Assembly: GCA_023389575.1 (NCBI GenBank) | Contig: JAEWEG010000080.1 | Coordinates: 1 to 64,000, forward strand | From: Chloroflexota bacterium | GTDB lineage: Bacteria > Chloroflexota > Chloroflexia > Thermomicrobiales > UBA6265 | Length of the DNA: 64,000 nucleotides | Direction: 5' to 3' | Shown here: positions 50,004-58,631 of the stretch, piece after piece | Layout of the letters: each line of letters opens with the position of its first letter | Position numbering within the stretch: position 1 is the first letter of the stretch | Program-made: the position numbers and the translations under genes | The notes under the pieces: generated by a model | Databases searched by the model: none | The model's input: the letters and a program-made list of their open reading frames with translations, nothing else | Told to the model about the DNA's origin: nothing

Positions 50004-51473
50004 TTAATTCTCTTCGCTGAGCACCTTGAGCAGCATCGCTCGGACTTCATCGGGCTTAGCCCGCCCGCCTGTCCTGCGCATCGTATCGCCAATCAGGCGA
50101 CCGATCGCGGCCTGCTTTCCGCTCCGGAAGTCGGCCGCGGCCGCCGCGTTCTCCGCCACGGCGTCACGCGCAGCCTGCAACACTTCGGCCGAATCGTCCA
50201 GAGACAAAAGGTTGAGTCGTGTCGCGGCGGCCTCGACCGGTTCATCGTCGCCGAGTTGTGGAAGCAGGTCCTTGGCCGCCCGGCCCGTCAGCTTGCCACC
50301 GCGCACGAGGGTGACGAGGTCCGCGATCTGTGTCGCGGAAAGCGGCAACTGGTCGACTGGCATTGACCGGGCTCGCGCCAGGCCCATGATGTCGTTCAGG
50401 ATCCAGTTGGCCACCACCTGGTTGGACGACTCGTCGTTGAGCGCGCTCAGGACAGCTTCGTAAGTGTCGGCGATCGGGCGTTCGTTCGTCAGCAGTGCCG
50501 CGTCCGCCGGCGAGAGTCCAAACTGCGCGAGGAACCGACTGTAGCGAGCGGCCGGCAACTCCGGAAGCGCCTTCCGCACCTCTTCGCGATGCGCGTCGTC
50601 CACCGTCAGGGGCGGAAGGTCCGGCTCAGGGAAATACCGGTAGTCGTGCGCCTGCTCCTTGGTTCGCTGGGCGACGGTCACGCCCCGGCCATCGTTCCAG
50701 CCGCGCGTTTCCTGCACCAGCTCCCCGCCGGCGCTCACCACCTCGCGCTGGCGCTCCTCCTCGAACCGCAACGCCCGCTCCACCGCCCGGAACGAGTTCA
50801 TGTTCTTGATCTCGACCTTCGGACCGATGTACGACCCGTCGACCGCCCGGATCGAGATGTTCGCGTCGCAGCGGAACGCACCATCCTCCATGTTCCCGGT
50901 CGAGGCGCCGATGTAGCGGAGTATCCTGCGGAGTGCCACGAGGTATTCCCGCGCCGCTTCCGGCGACTTGAGGTCCGGCTCGCCCACGATCTCCATGAGA
51001 GGCACGCCGGACCGGTTGAGGTCCACCAGCGTCGCGGCCCCGTCGAAGCTCTCGTCGTGCACCAGGCGACCGGTGTCTTCCTCTATGTGCACGCGAGTGA
51101 TGCCCGCCGTCACTTCCTCGCCATTAACCTCGAAGGTGATCGTTCCATCCACGCAGAGCGGCAGATCGTACTGCGAAATCTGGTAGCCCTTCGGCAGATC
51201 GGGATACGAGTAGTTCTTGCGGTCCATCTTGCTGAAGTCGGGAATGGTGCAGTCGAGCGCCATGCCCGTCCGCATCACGGTTTCCACGGCCGCCGCGTTC
51301 ATCACCGGCAATGCCCCTGGCAGCCCCAGGCAGACCGGGCAGACGTGGGTGTTCGGCTCGGCGTTGGCATACTCGGCGGAACACCCGCAGAACATCTTGC
51401 TGCGAGTGAGAACCTGGGCATGAACCTCCAGGCCAATCACCGTTTTGTATGTTGTCTCTACCGCTACCGCCAC
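50004..51473 (-). CDS. gatB: Aspartyl/glutamyl-tRNA amidotransferase subunit B
   Basis: Amidates misacylated Glu-tRNA(Gln) or Asp-tRNA(Asn). Starts TVIGLEVHAQVLTRSKMFCGCS, with the zinc cysteines in CGCS and HVCPVCLGLPGALPVMN, then RKNYSYPDLPKGYQISQYD; the C-terminal YqeY-like tail is present. 489 residues. GTG start with GAGGGA about 12 nt upstream. gatA and gatC are not adjacent. Confidence 0.96.
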   Translation of the reverse strand: MAVAVETTYKTVIGLEVHAQVLTRSKMFCGCSAEYANAEPNTHVCPVCLGLPGALPVMNAAAVETVMRTGMALDCTIPDFSKMDRKNYSYPDLPKGYQISQYDLPLCVDGTITFEVNGEEVTAGITRVHIEEDTGRLVHDESFDGAATLVDLNRSGVPLMEIVGEPDLKSPEAAREYLVALRRILRYIGASTGNMEDGAFRCDANISIRAVDGSYIGPKVEIKNMNSFRAVERALRFEEERQREVVSAGGELVQETRGWNDGRGVTVAQRTKEQAHDYRYFPEPDLPPLTVDDAHREEVRKALPELPAARYSRFLAQFGLSPADAALLTNERPIADTYEAVLSALNDESSNQVVANWILNDIMGLARARSMPVDQLPLSATQIADLVTLVRGGKLTGRAAKDLLPQLGDDEPVEAAATRLNLLSLDDSAEVLQAARDAVAENAAAAADFRSGKQAAIGRLIGDTMRRTGGRAKPDEVRAMLLKVLSEEN

Positions 51474-51840
51474 AGTGCGTATCCCTCGTATTCAGGTGCC
51501 ATGCCACGGCGTGGGCCAGGCATCGCGGGAAAGATGGGTTTCCATAGGGAGAACCGGGCGGAGAACCGCCCGCATCGTCGTCGGGATTCTACCATGGAAG
51601 TGGCGCATCCCCGCCGGAGTCATGGGGCAGACTGTGCTACCATGATCGCGTATGCGTCCCGGGGTTTTGCGAATGATTCTCGCGTCCCGGCAGGCACGAA
51701 ATCCGGTCTGGCGAACCGGTTTGGCGCCACCTCAACATGCACCCGGCCCAACCTGACGCACTGGATTTTGATCACCCGCTCGCAGGCACCTCGCCGTGAC
51801 CTGCCAAACGGATTCCGAACCACGGAGGCGTTCCCGAAAC
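51474..51840. other. Divergent intergenic region between gatB and the nuoG-like gene
   Basis: No gene supported in these 367 nt. TGCTACCAT at 51635-51643 on the plus strand is an extended -10 candidate that would give a leader of about 190 nt for the nuoG-like gene. GGCGG/CCGCC repeats around 51562-51583 can form a small hairpin. Nothing else stands out. Confidence 0.4.
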
Positions 51841-54249
51841 ATGGTGACAACAACCGAAGTCAAGATGGTCACCGGCACGATCAACAACCAGCAGGTAACC
51901 GTTCCCCAGGGTACGTTCATCCTCGAAGCGGCCCGCCTCAACGGAATCGAAATCCCCAACCTCTGCTACCAACCGCTTCTGCGGCCGTGGGGCTCCTGCC
52001 GTATCTGCACCGTCGAGATCCTTGGCCGGCGCGGCGGCCTGATCGAGTCCTGCACCACCCCGCTCGCCGAGGGCATGGAAGTCCTTACCCACTCCCCCGA
52101 GGTGGTCCAGTCCCGCCAGTACATCCTCCAGATGTACCTCATCGACCACGCCCTGGATTGCCCAACCTGTGACAAGTCGGGTGAGTGTTACCTGCAGGAC
52201 AACACATACCTGCACAACATCAACGCCAACCCCTACCGCCGGCCCAAGCTGGCCCAGCCCTACGAGCACTTCAGCGCCACCATCGACTACAAGTGGGACC
52301 GCTGCATCATGTGCAACCGCTGCACCCGCGTCTGCGACGAGGTGATCGGCGTCGTTGCCATCGAGTCCGCCAACCGCGCGCTCGAGGCCACGATCACCCC
52401 AGCTTTCGGGTTCGACCTGAAGGACACCGACTGCACCAACTGCGGCATGTGCATCGCCGTCTGCCCGGTCGGCGCGCTCACCGATCGCCACTTCGGCCAT
52501 CACCCGTGGGAGATGGACACCACCGAGACCATCTGCGGGTTCTGCGACGTCGGCTGCACGCTCAACGTCGAGTCCAACAAGGGCGTCGTTCGCCGGGTCT
52601 CCCACCTCTGGGAACGTGGCGTGAACCACGGCTACACCTGTGAGAAGGGCAAGTGGGGCCACGAGCAGATCCAGAGCATGGATCGCAATTACTACCCACG
52701 TGTCAAGGGCGACGACGGCAAGTACTACGAAGTGACCTGGGAGGAAGCTCTCGACCAGGTCGCCACCGCGCTGCCCAGATACCGGGGCGAATCCTTCGCC
52801 GCGCTCACCTCGGCCGAGAGCACCAACGAGGAGATCTACACCCTCCAGCAGTTCTCCCGCGCCGTCATGCAGAGCAACTCCATCGACCGCCTGCTCACCC
52901 CCGCCCAGTCGGCGGTCGAACAGGCCACCCGCGCCGCGCTCGGGCTCGATGTGGTGTCGACGAACAACATGCAGGAACTCTTCACCGCCGTGAAGAACAT
53001 CATCGTGGTCGGCCCGTCCATCTTCGAGACCTCGCCGATCGCGTCCTACTGGATCAATCACGCCCGTCACTACCGCGAGGCGCGCATCACCGTCATCTCC
53101 ACCGAGCACTACCCGCTCTGCAATCGCGCGGTCCTCTGGCTTCAGCCGAAGGAAGGCACCACCGAGCAGGTGGTGAACGCGATCGCCAGCGAAGTCGTCC
53201 GCCTCAACCTCGTCTCGGGCGACGAAGGCGCGGATGGTCTGGCCGGCTGGACCGCCGACCTCGGCAAGATCGACCTGGCGTCGGTCGAAGCCGAAACCGG
53301 GGTTCCGGCCCACAAGATTACCGAGGCCGCGATCCTGTTCGTCACCGGCAAGCAGGAACTGGTCACGGACGCTCCATTCTTCCCCGGCGCCATCTTCAAC
53401 ACCACCGCCCAGCAGGATGCGTACCATCCGTACAGCGGTTTCGGCGCCGCCGAGCAGGATTCGTCCAACCCCTATGGCGATGCTGGCGCCGTGCAGGTCG
53501 CCTGCACCAACCTCAGCATCCTCACCGGCAACATCGGACGCGCGGGTGGTGGTATCGCCTCGCTTCGTGGCCCGGCCAACTACCAGGGCGCGACCGACAT
53601 GGGCGCCACGCCTGACCGCCTGCCCGGTGGCGTGTCCATCGCCGACGGTGAAGCCCGCGACGCCTTCGAGCGTGCCTGGAACGAGCGATCGGCGAGTGGC
53701 ATCGCCTCCCTGCCGGATACCGCTGGCGTCGGCCTCGCTGATCTGCCACGCGCGATCGAGGCGGGCGAGATCAAGGCCCTCTGGATCGAGGCCGGAATAC
53801 GCACACGCGACGACGTGATCAACCCTGAACTTTACGCCGCGCTCGGCAAGCTCGAATACCTGGTCGTGGTCGACGCCTACCAGTCTCCGCTGGCCGATAT
53901 CGCCGACGTCGTGCTGCCGCTGGCTCTCAACCTTGAGAAGGACGGCACCTTCACCAGCTTCGATCGAACCGTGCAGCGCGTTCGCGCGGCCGTTCCCGCC
54001 CTCGGCGAGGCGCACACCAGCACCGAGATCCTCGGCGCGATTGCCGACCGCATGGGCTACACGTTCCCGCACGGCCACGCCAGCCAGGTTATGACGGAGA
54101 TTTCCAACCTCGTGCCATCGTACGCGGGCGTCACCTACGCTCGGCTCGAACGCGGCGGCATCGTCACGCCAGCCGCCCGCTTCGGCGAGCAGGGAACCAC
54201 CATCCTGACCAACGGTTCCGGCCCCCTGCGGCCGAAGGTAATCGCCTGA
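51841..54249 (+). CDS. nuoG: NuoG-like iron-sulfur / molybdopterin-fold subunit
   Basis: An 802-residue complex I subunit G type protein. N-terminal [2Fe-2S] domain (CYQPLLRPWGSCRICTVEI ... C), NuoG-type cluster residues DHALDCPTCDKSGECYLQD, two [4Fe-4S] motifs (CIMCNRCTRVC, CTNCGMCIAVCPVG), the additional CGFCDVGC cluster motif and then a molybdopterin-oxidoreductase fold. Where formate dehydrogenases carry the catalytic Cys/Sec, the aligned stretch NSIDRLLTPAQSAVEQ has none, so it is an electron-wire subunit. Start chosen from GGAGG 12 nt upstream. A NuoI-like gene follows; other nuo genes are absent. Confidence 0.85.
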   Translation: MVTTTEVKMVTGTINNQQVTVPQGTFILEAARLNGIEIPNLCYQPLLRPWGSCRICTVEILGRRGGLIESCTTPLAEGMEVLTHSPEVVQSRQYILQMYLIDHALDCPTCDKSGECYLQDNTYLHNINANPYRRPKLAQPYEHFSATIDYKWDRCIMCNRCTRVCDEVIGVVAIESANRALEATITPAFGFDLKDTDCTNCGMCIAVCPVGALTDRHFGHHPWEMDTTETICGFCDVGCTLNVESNKGVVRRVSHLWERGVNHGYTCEKGKWGHEQIQSMDRNYYPRVKGDDGKYYEVTWEEALDQVATALPRYRGESFAALTSAESTNEEIYTLQQFSRAVMQSNSIDRLLTPAQSAVEQATRAALGLDVVSTNNMQELFTAVKNIIVVGPSIFETSPIASYWINHARHYREARITVISTEHYPLCNRAVLWLQPKEGTTEQVVNAIASEVVRLNLVSGDEGADGLAGWTADLGKIDLASVEAETGVPAHKITEAAILFVTGKQELVTDAPFFPGAIFNTTAQQDAYHPYSGFGAAEQDSSNPYGDAGAVQVACTNLSILTGNIGRAGGGIASLRGPANYQGATDMGATPDRLPGGVSIADGEARDAFERAWNERSASGIASLPDTAGVGLADLPRAIEAGEIKALWIEAGIRTRDDVINPELYAALGKLEYLVVVDAYQSPLADIADVVLPLALNLEKDGTFTSFDRTVQRVRAAVPALGEAHTSTEILGAIADRMGYTFPHGHASQVMTEISNLVPSYAGVTYARLERGGIVTPAARFGEQGTTILTNGSGPLRPKVIA

Positions 54250-54295
54250 GCATCGCCGGGCCCGCCGCCCTCGCGAGAAACGGAAGGACCAGCAT

Positions 54296-54802
54296 ATGCT
54301 CGATGAAGTCAAGGGATTCGGCATCACAATTCGCCGTCTCGTCAAACCAAAGCTCGTTCAGGACTACCCGGAGGTAAAGCGCCCGATGGCGCCACGCTTC
54401 CGCGGCCTGCCATCTCTCCGCGCCGATCCCGAGACCGGCGAAGCGCTGTGCGTGGCTTGCGGTCTGTGTGCCCGCATCTGCCCGACAAGCTGTCTTGAAA
54501 TGCATGTCGTGCCCTCCGAGGAAGGCGACCGCGAACTGGGCGAATTCATCCTCAAGGCCGGACGCTGCATGTTCTGCGGCCTCTGTTCTCAGGTCTGCCC
54601 GGTCGACGCCATTACCATGAGCCAGGAATACGAGCTTTCGGTGCTGGAGCGCGATGGGCTGGTCTATACCAAGACCGAACTCGCCGCCATCGGTGGCCAG
54701 ATGTCCACCTGGTGGGATTCCGGCGTCGGCCCCGAGAACCAGCAGACGAACGCCCCAACCCGGTACGACCGGTTCCGGGACCACGGCTCGGAACTGTACT
54801 GA
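54296..54802 (+). CDS. nuoI: NADH-quinone oxidoreductase subunit I (NuoI-like ferredoxin)
   Basis: 168-residue 2x[4Fe-4S] protein. Cluster motifs CVACGLCARICPTSC and CMFCGLCSQVCPVDA are intact, preceded by the NuoI-type segment RFRGLPSLRADPETGEALC. In complex I it wires NuoG to NuoB. 46 nt after the nuoG-like gene, same operon. The C-terminal 40 residues (WWDSGVGPENQQT onward) are longer than usual. Confidence 0.92.
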   Translation: MLDEVKGFGITIRRLVKPKLVQDYPEVKRPMAPRFRGLPSLRADPETGEALCVACGLCARICPTSCLEMHVVPSEEGDRELGEFILKAGRCMFCGLCSQVCPVDAITMSQEYELSVLERDGLVYTKTELAAIGGQMSTWWDSGVGPENQQTNAPTRYDRFRDHGSELY

Positions 54803-54867
54803 GTCACCTGACCCGACTCGCCCACGTGGGAGCCGTGTCATCACACAAGCGAATCTGTTCCGTCGAA

Positions 54868-54906
54868 GAAACCGGGGACCTGGCATCACGCTGGAACCCC
54901 GGTTTC
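54868..54906 (+). terminator. Hairpin between nuoI and the aldehyde dehydrogenase gene
   Basis: GAAACCGGGG pairs perfectly with CCCCGGTTTC, separated by 19 nt; CTGTCATCT follows. Likely ends or attenuates the nuoG-nuoI transcript. Confidence 0.5.
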
Positions 54907-54928
54907 CTGTCATCTCAGCGGAGGTACC

Positions 54929-56374
54929 ATGGCCACCCCGGATTTCCCGATCTACATCGATGGCGAATTCGTCCAGACCGCCAGTGAACTTATCGTCACG
55001 AACCCGTTCGACGGAAGTGAAGTTGGGCGGACGTGGCTGGCGGGAGGGGAAGACCTCGAACGCGCCACCGTCGCCGCCCAGACCGCCTTCGAGTCCTACC
55101 GCTCCACTCCGGTGTACGACCGGGTCACGCTCCTTCGAGACCTCGCCGCGAAGCTGAAGGAACGTCGCGAGGACGTGATCGACATCATCGTGCGCGAGGC
55201 CGGAAAACCGGTCGGCGAAGCAACCGTCGAGGTCGACCGGGGGGTCTTCACCATCGACACCGCCGCCGAGGAGGCGAAACGGATTCAGGGCGAGGTCATC
55301 CCGCTCGATCTCCTGCCGTCTTCGAAAGGTCGCTTCGGCATCACTCGCCGCTTTCCGATCGGTCCGATCGCCGGTATCTCGCCGTTCAACTTCCCGCTCA
55401 ACCTGGCCCTGCACAAGGTCGCCCCTGCCATCGCCTCAGGCAACTCGATCGTGCTCAAGCCGCCCACGCTCGCCCCGCTCACCATGCTCCTCATCGCCCA
55501 ACTGATTGACGAGGTGGGCGTGCCAAAGGGCGTCGTCAACGTCCTGCCGATGGATCGCCAGACTGGCGACACCATGGTGGCGGACGATCGCTTCAAACTG
55601 CTCTCGTTCACCGGTTCGCCGGATGTCGGTTGGGGCATGAAGAGTCGCGCCGGTCTCAAGCCGGTGGTGCTCGAGCTCGGCGGAAACGCCGGTGTTCTCA
55701 TCGACGACGATGCCGACCTCGACTTCGCCGTCTCCCGCATCCGCACCGGCGCGTTCGCCTATGCCGGCCAGGTGTGCATCTCGGTGCAGCGCGTGTTCAT
55801 TCACGAATCGGTATACGAGTCCGTGCGCGATCGCATCGTCGACGCCGCCGCGTCTCTCCGGATGGGCGATCCCGCCGATTCAAGCACCGAGCTCGGCCCG
55901 ATGATCGACGACAAGGCCGCCGCGCGTACCCAGTCCTGGATCGAGGATGCCGTGGCCGGAGGCGCCACGGTCCTCACCGGCGGCAAGGCCGATGGGCGAT
56001 TCTTCCAGCCAACCGTCATCGAGAACGCCAACCCGAAGAGCTTCGTCTGCTCGCGGGAGGCGTTCGCCCCACTCGTCACGCTCTTCCCCGTCATATCCTT
56101 CAGCGAAGGCATCGAGAAGCTCAACGATTCGGAATACGGTCTCCAGGCGGGCATCTTCACGAACCGCCTGGAAAACGCGCTCACCGCCTATGAACGAACC
56201 GAGGCCGGAGGCGTCATCATCAACGACGTCCCCACCTACCGTATCGACCACATGCCATATGGCGGCGTGAAGTCGTCCGGCCTCAGCCGCGAAGGCATCC
56301 GCTACGCCATCGAGGACATGACCGAACCTCGGCTGATGGTCGTCAATCGCCTCGAAAGTCAGCGCCTGCCCTGA
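54929..56374 (+). CDS. Aldehyde dehydrogenase family protein
   Basis: NAD(P)-dependent oxidation of an aldehyde to the acid. 481 residues with ISPFNFPLNLALHKVAPAIASGN, FTGSPDVGWGMKS, ELGGNAGVLIDDDADL with the general base Glu, and GQVCISVQRVFIH with the catalytic Cys. The sequence type is close to phosphorylating-independent GapN-like and lactaldehyde/succinic-semialdehyde enzymes; substrate undetermined. GGAGG precedes the start. A perfect hairpin follows at 56401. Confidence 0.9.
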   Translation: MATPDFPIYIDGEFVQTASELIVTNPFDGSEVGRTWLAGGEDLERATVAAQTAFESYRSTPVYDRVTLLRDLAAKLKERREDVIDIIVREAGKPVGEATVEVDRGVFTIDTAAEEAKRIQGEVIPLDLLPSSKGRFGITRRFPIGPIAGISPFNFPLNLALHKVAPAIASGNSIVLKPPTLAPLTMLLIAQLIDEVGVPKGVVNVLPMDRQTGDTMVADDRFKLLSFTGSPDVGWGMKSRAGLKPVVLELGGNAGVLIDDDADLDFAVSRIRTGAFAYAGQVCISVQRVFIHESVYESVRDRIVDAAASLRMGDPADSSTELGPMIDDKAAARTQSWIEDAVAGGATVLTGGKADGRFFQPTVIENANPKSFVCSREAFAPLVTLFPVISFSEGIEKLNDSEYGLQAGIFTNRLENALTAYERTEAGGVIINDVPTYRIDHMPYGGVKSSGLSREGIRYAIEDMTEPRLMVVNRLESQRLP

Positions 56375-56400
56375 TAGTTCCTCGCGCTCCCATGCACAAG

Positions 56401-56434
56401 GACGCCCCGGATCGGCATGCCGATTCGGGGCGTC
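56401..56434. terminator. Hairpin between convergent aldehyde dehydrogenase and nfo genes
   Basis: GACGCCCCG pairs with CGGGGCGTC and ATCGG with CCGAT across one mismatch. There is no T-run, but the location between two convergent stops (27 and 24 nt) fits a bidirectional terminator. Confidence 0.6.
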
Positions 56435-56457
56435 TGGCCGTTCGATGACATCCGTCG

Positions 56458-57312
56458 TCAGGCCGCCACAAGGCTCCGCAGGGTCTCCAGGTTGCGCCGG
56501 TCCATGTCGCCAGACGCATCCTTCTCCGTTTCCAGGATGCCGGGAATCCCGGCCAACCGGCCGTCGTTCATGAACTGCCGGAACCCTTCCAGCCCAATCT
56601 CGCCATCGCCGATATGATCGTGCCGGTCCTTGTTGCTGCCCAATGGATTCTTCGAATCGTTGAGGTGAATCACCTTCAACCGGTCGAGCCCAATGGTCGC
56701 GTCGAAGCGGTTCATCATCTCGGCGTAGAGTTCCGGCGTTCGGTAGTCATACCCCGCCGCGAAGATATGGCAGGTGTCCAAACACACTCCCACACGATCC
56801 TTCTGCTCCACCCGCTCGATGATCGCCGCGATCTCCTCGAACGACCGGCCCAGCGCCGTTCCCTGGCCCGCCGTGGTTTCCAGCAAGGTCATCGTCGTGC
56901 CGTCCGGCATCGCCGCGAAGATTTCGTTCAGCGACGCCGCGAACCGCTCGATACCAGCTTCCACACCACTCCCGGTGTGAGCGCCCGGATGCGTCACCAG
57001 GTGCGGTATCCCCAGCACGTCACATCGCGCCAGCTCGTCCGAGAACGCGGGAATCGATTTCGCCAGGATGTCCGGCTTCGGCGACGCCAGATTGATCAGG
57101 TACGAGTCATGTACCACCAGCTTCGTGATGCCGGTTCGGGCCACTTCCTCGCGAAACCGATCGATTACGGCCGGATCGAGCGGCTTGGACTGCCACTGCC
57201 GCTCGTTCTTCGAAAAGAGTTGCAGCGACTCCAACCCCAACTCCTCGCCTCGCGCGAGCGTCAGGTCTACCCCGCCCGAGGCGGAAACGTGCGATCCCAG
57301 TGCCAGCGTCAT
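56458..57312 (-). CDS. nfo: Endonuclease IV (AP endonuclease)
   Basis: Cleaves abasic sites in base excision repair. TIM-barrel zinc enzyme with GSHVSASGGVDLTLARGEELG, LVTHPGAHTGSG, TLLETTAGQGTALG, GVCLDTCHIFAAGYD and HLNDSKNPLGSNKDRHDHIGDGEIG, giving all zinc ligands. 284 residues from MTLALGSH; the longer frame (to 57366) has no ribosome site. The Spx-like gene lies 31 nt upstream on the same strand. Confidence 0.95.
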   Translation of the reverse strand: MTLALGSHVSASGGVDLTLARGEELGLESLQLFSKNERQWQSKPLDPAVIDRFREEVARTGITKLVVHDSYLINLASPKPDILAKSIPAFSDELARCDVLGIPHLVTHPGAHTGSGVEAGIERFAASLNEIFAAMPDGTTMTLLETTAGQGTALGRSFEEIAAIIERVEQKDRVGVCLDTCHIFAAGYDYRTPELYAEMMNRFDATIGLDRLKVIHLNDSKNPLGSNKDRHDHIGDGEIGLEGFRQFMNDGRLAGIPGILETEKDASGDMDRRNLETLRSLVAA

Positions 57313-57343
57313 CCAATATCGCTCCCACTCGGCCAGACCTGGG

Positions 57344-57706
57344 TCAACCCCGCCGGCTGGCGTCAATCAGTTCGGTCAACTTCGCCGGGTTGTGCCCGAG
57401 AATCGTCGCGTCGTCGCCCACCACGAGAGGTCGGCGCAGCAACGTCGGTTCTTCCAGCATCAGGTCGAGCAACGCGTCGTCATCCAGCGCGTCGATCTCG
57501 TCTCCCCGAGCCTTGTACACCTTGCTCCGCTTCGAGAGGACATCCCTCGGACCCATTCCGGCTCGCTCCAGGATGCCCGTCAGCTCGTCCCTGGTGAACC
57601 GCTTGCGAAAATAGTCGCGGCTCGTGAACGCCACGCCGGACTCGCGCAGCATCGCATCGGTCTTCCTGCAGGAGGTGCAGGATGTGTAGACATAGGCTTC
57701 GATCAT
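57344..57706 (-). CDS. Spx/ArsC family thioredoxin-fold protein
   Basis: 120 residues: EAYVYTSCTSCRKTDAML with a CxxC (C10, C13), FRKRFTRDELTGILERAG, the RSKVYK segment and LRRPLVVGDDATILGHNP. The CxxC and RSK pattern match Spx/MgsR regulators, which bind RNA polymerase and respond to thiol stress, more than true arsenate reductases. No RNA-polymerase partner data, so an enzymatic ArsC/YffB role is possible. Upstream of nfo on the same strand, which would suit an oxidative-stress role. Confidence 0.82.
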   Translation of the reverse strand: MIEAYVYTSCTSCRKTDAMLRESGVAFTSRDYFRKRFTRDELTGILERAGMGPRDVLSKRSKVYKARGDEIDALDDDALLDLMLEEPTLLRRPLVVGDDATILGHNPAKLTELIDASRRG

Positions 57707-57776
57707 AGAAACAACTCCACGCGCGAATTTGGCTGTCCGTACAATACTCTCACATCCTGGTCCCCACCAGCACCCG

Positions 57777-57785
57777 TGCTAAACT
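57777..57785 (+). promoter_or_regulatory. Extended -10 element before the glycosyltransferase gene
   Basis: TGCTAAACT (TGn plus TAAACT) lies 57 nt before the GTG start. No good -35 is seen. It matches the pattern before der and pcrA. Confidence 0.4.
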
Positions 57786-57842
57786 CACTGGGCTTGCCTG
57801 GACGCCGGGCGCCATCTCGACACCGCTCGGAGTCTGTATCGC

Positions 57843-58631
57843 GTGATAGCCGCACCATTTCAACGCTCCAGCACGCCACCCACCGCTCCGGACGTGTCTC
57901 TCGTCATTCCCGCCTACAACGAATCCGACCGGATCGGGAACTGCCTCGACCAGCTCACCTCCTGGATCACCACCCGTCCGGAAACCTTCGAAATCATCGT
58001 GGTCGACGATGGGTCCTCCGACGACACGGCAGCCGTCGCCGAACGCTGGTCCACTCGCCACCCGATAATCACCGTCATCCACGAACGCCACCGCGGCAAG
58101 GCGAACGCCGTGCTCGCGGGGTTGTCCGCCGCTCAGGGCGACATCGCCGGATACCTGGACGTCGATCTGGCCACGCCGATCACGACCTGGGACGAATGCG
58201 CCGAGGCGTTCCGCGCCGGCGCGGACGTGGCCATCGCGTCCCGGGAAGGCATCGGCGCCATCCGCGTCGGCGAGCCGTGGTACCGGCACGTGATGGGGCG
58301 GGCGTTCAACTCCATCGTCAGGGTGTTGCTGCTGCCGGGTCTCCACGACACCCAGTGCGGGTTCAAGTTCTTCACCCGCCACGCTCTGAACACCATCCTT
58401 TCGCGGACCACGCTTTACCGCAACTCCGACGTTGTCAGCCGACCTCGGGTGACCGCCTTCGATGTCGAACTGCTCTTCATCGCGCGACGCCATCACCTCA
58501 GGATCACGGTGATCCCGGTCACCTGGACCTACGGCGAGCACACCAAGGTCAACCCACTGACGGACACGCTCCAGAATCTGAGCGATGTCCTCAAGGTGCG
58601 GATCAACGGCTGGTTGGGAAAATACGCCTGA
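57843..58631 (+). CDS. Family 2 glycosyltransferase, dolichyl-phosphate glucosyltransferase-like
   Basis: 262 residues with the GT-A fold: VSLVIPAYNESDRIGNCLDQL, IIVVDDGSSDDTA, the metal-binding GYLDVDLATPI and HDTQCGFKFFTRHA, FDVELLFIARR, all typical of ALG5-type enzymes that load glucose onto a polyprenyl phosphate. No membrane segment apart from a C-terminal amphipathic stretch. GTG start; its stop codon TGA abuts the stop of mutL (TGATCA). Confidence 0.88.
   Translation: MIAAPFQRSSTPPTAPDVSLVIPAYNESDRIGNCLDQLTSWITTRPETFEIIVVDDGSSDDTAAVAERWSTRHPIITVIHERHRGKANAVLAGLSAAQGDIAGYLDVDLATPITTWDECAEAFRAGADVAIASREGIGAIRVGEPWYRHVMGRAFNSIVRVLLLPGLHDTQCGFKFFTRHALNTILSRTTLYRNSDVVSRPRVTAFDVELLFIARRHHLRITVIPVTWTYGEHTKVNPLTDTLQNLSDVLKVRINGWLGKYA

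Noticed and set aside
51772..54345. 857-codon open frame on the minus strand opposite the nuoG-like gene
   Set aside because: Antisense shadow of a high-GC gene: no domain motif, and the plus strand has a full set of iron-sulfur motifs.
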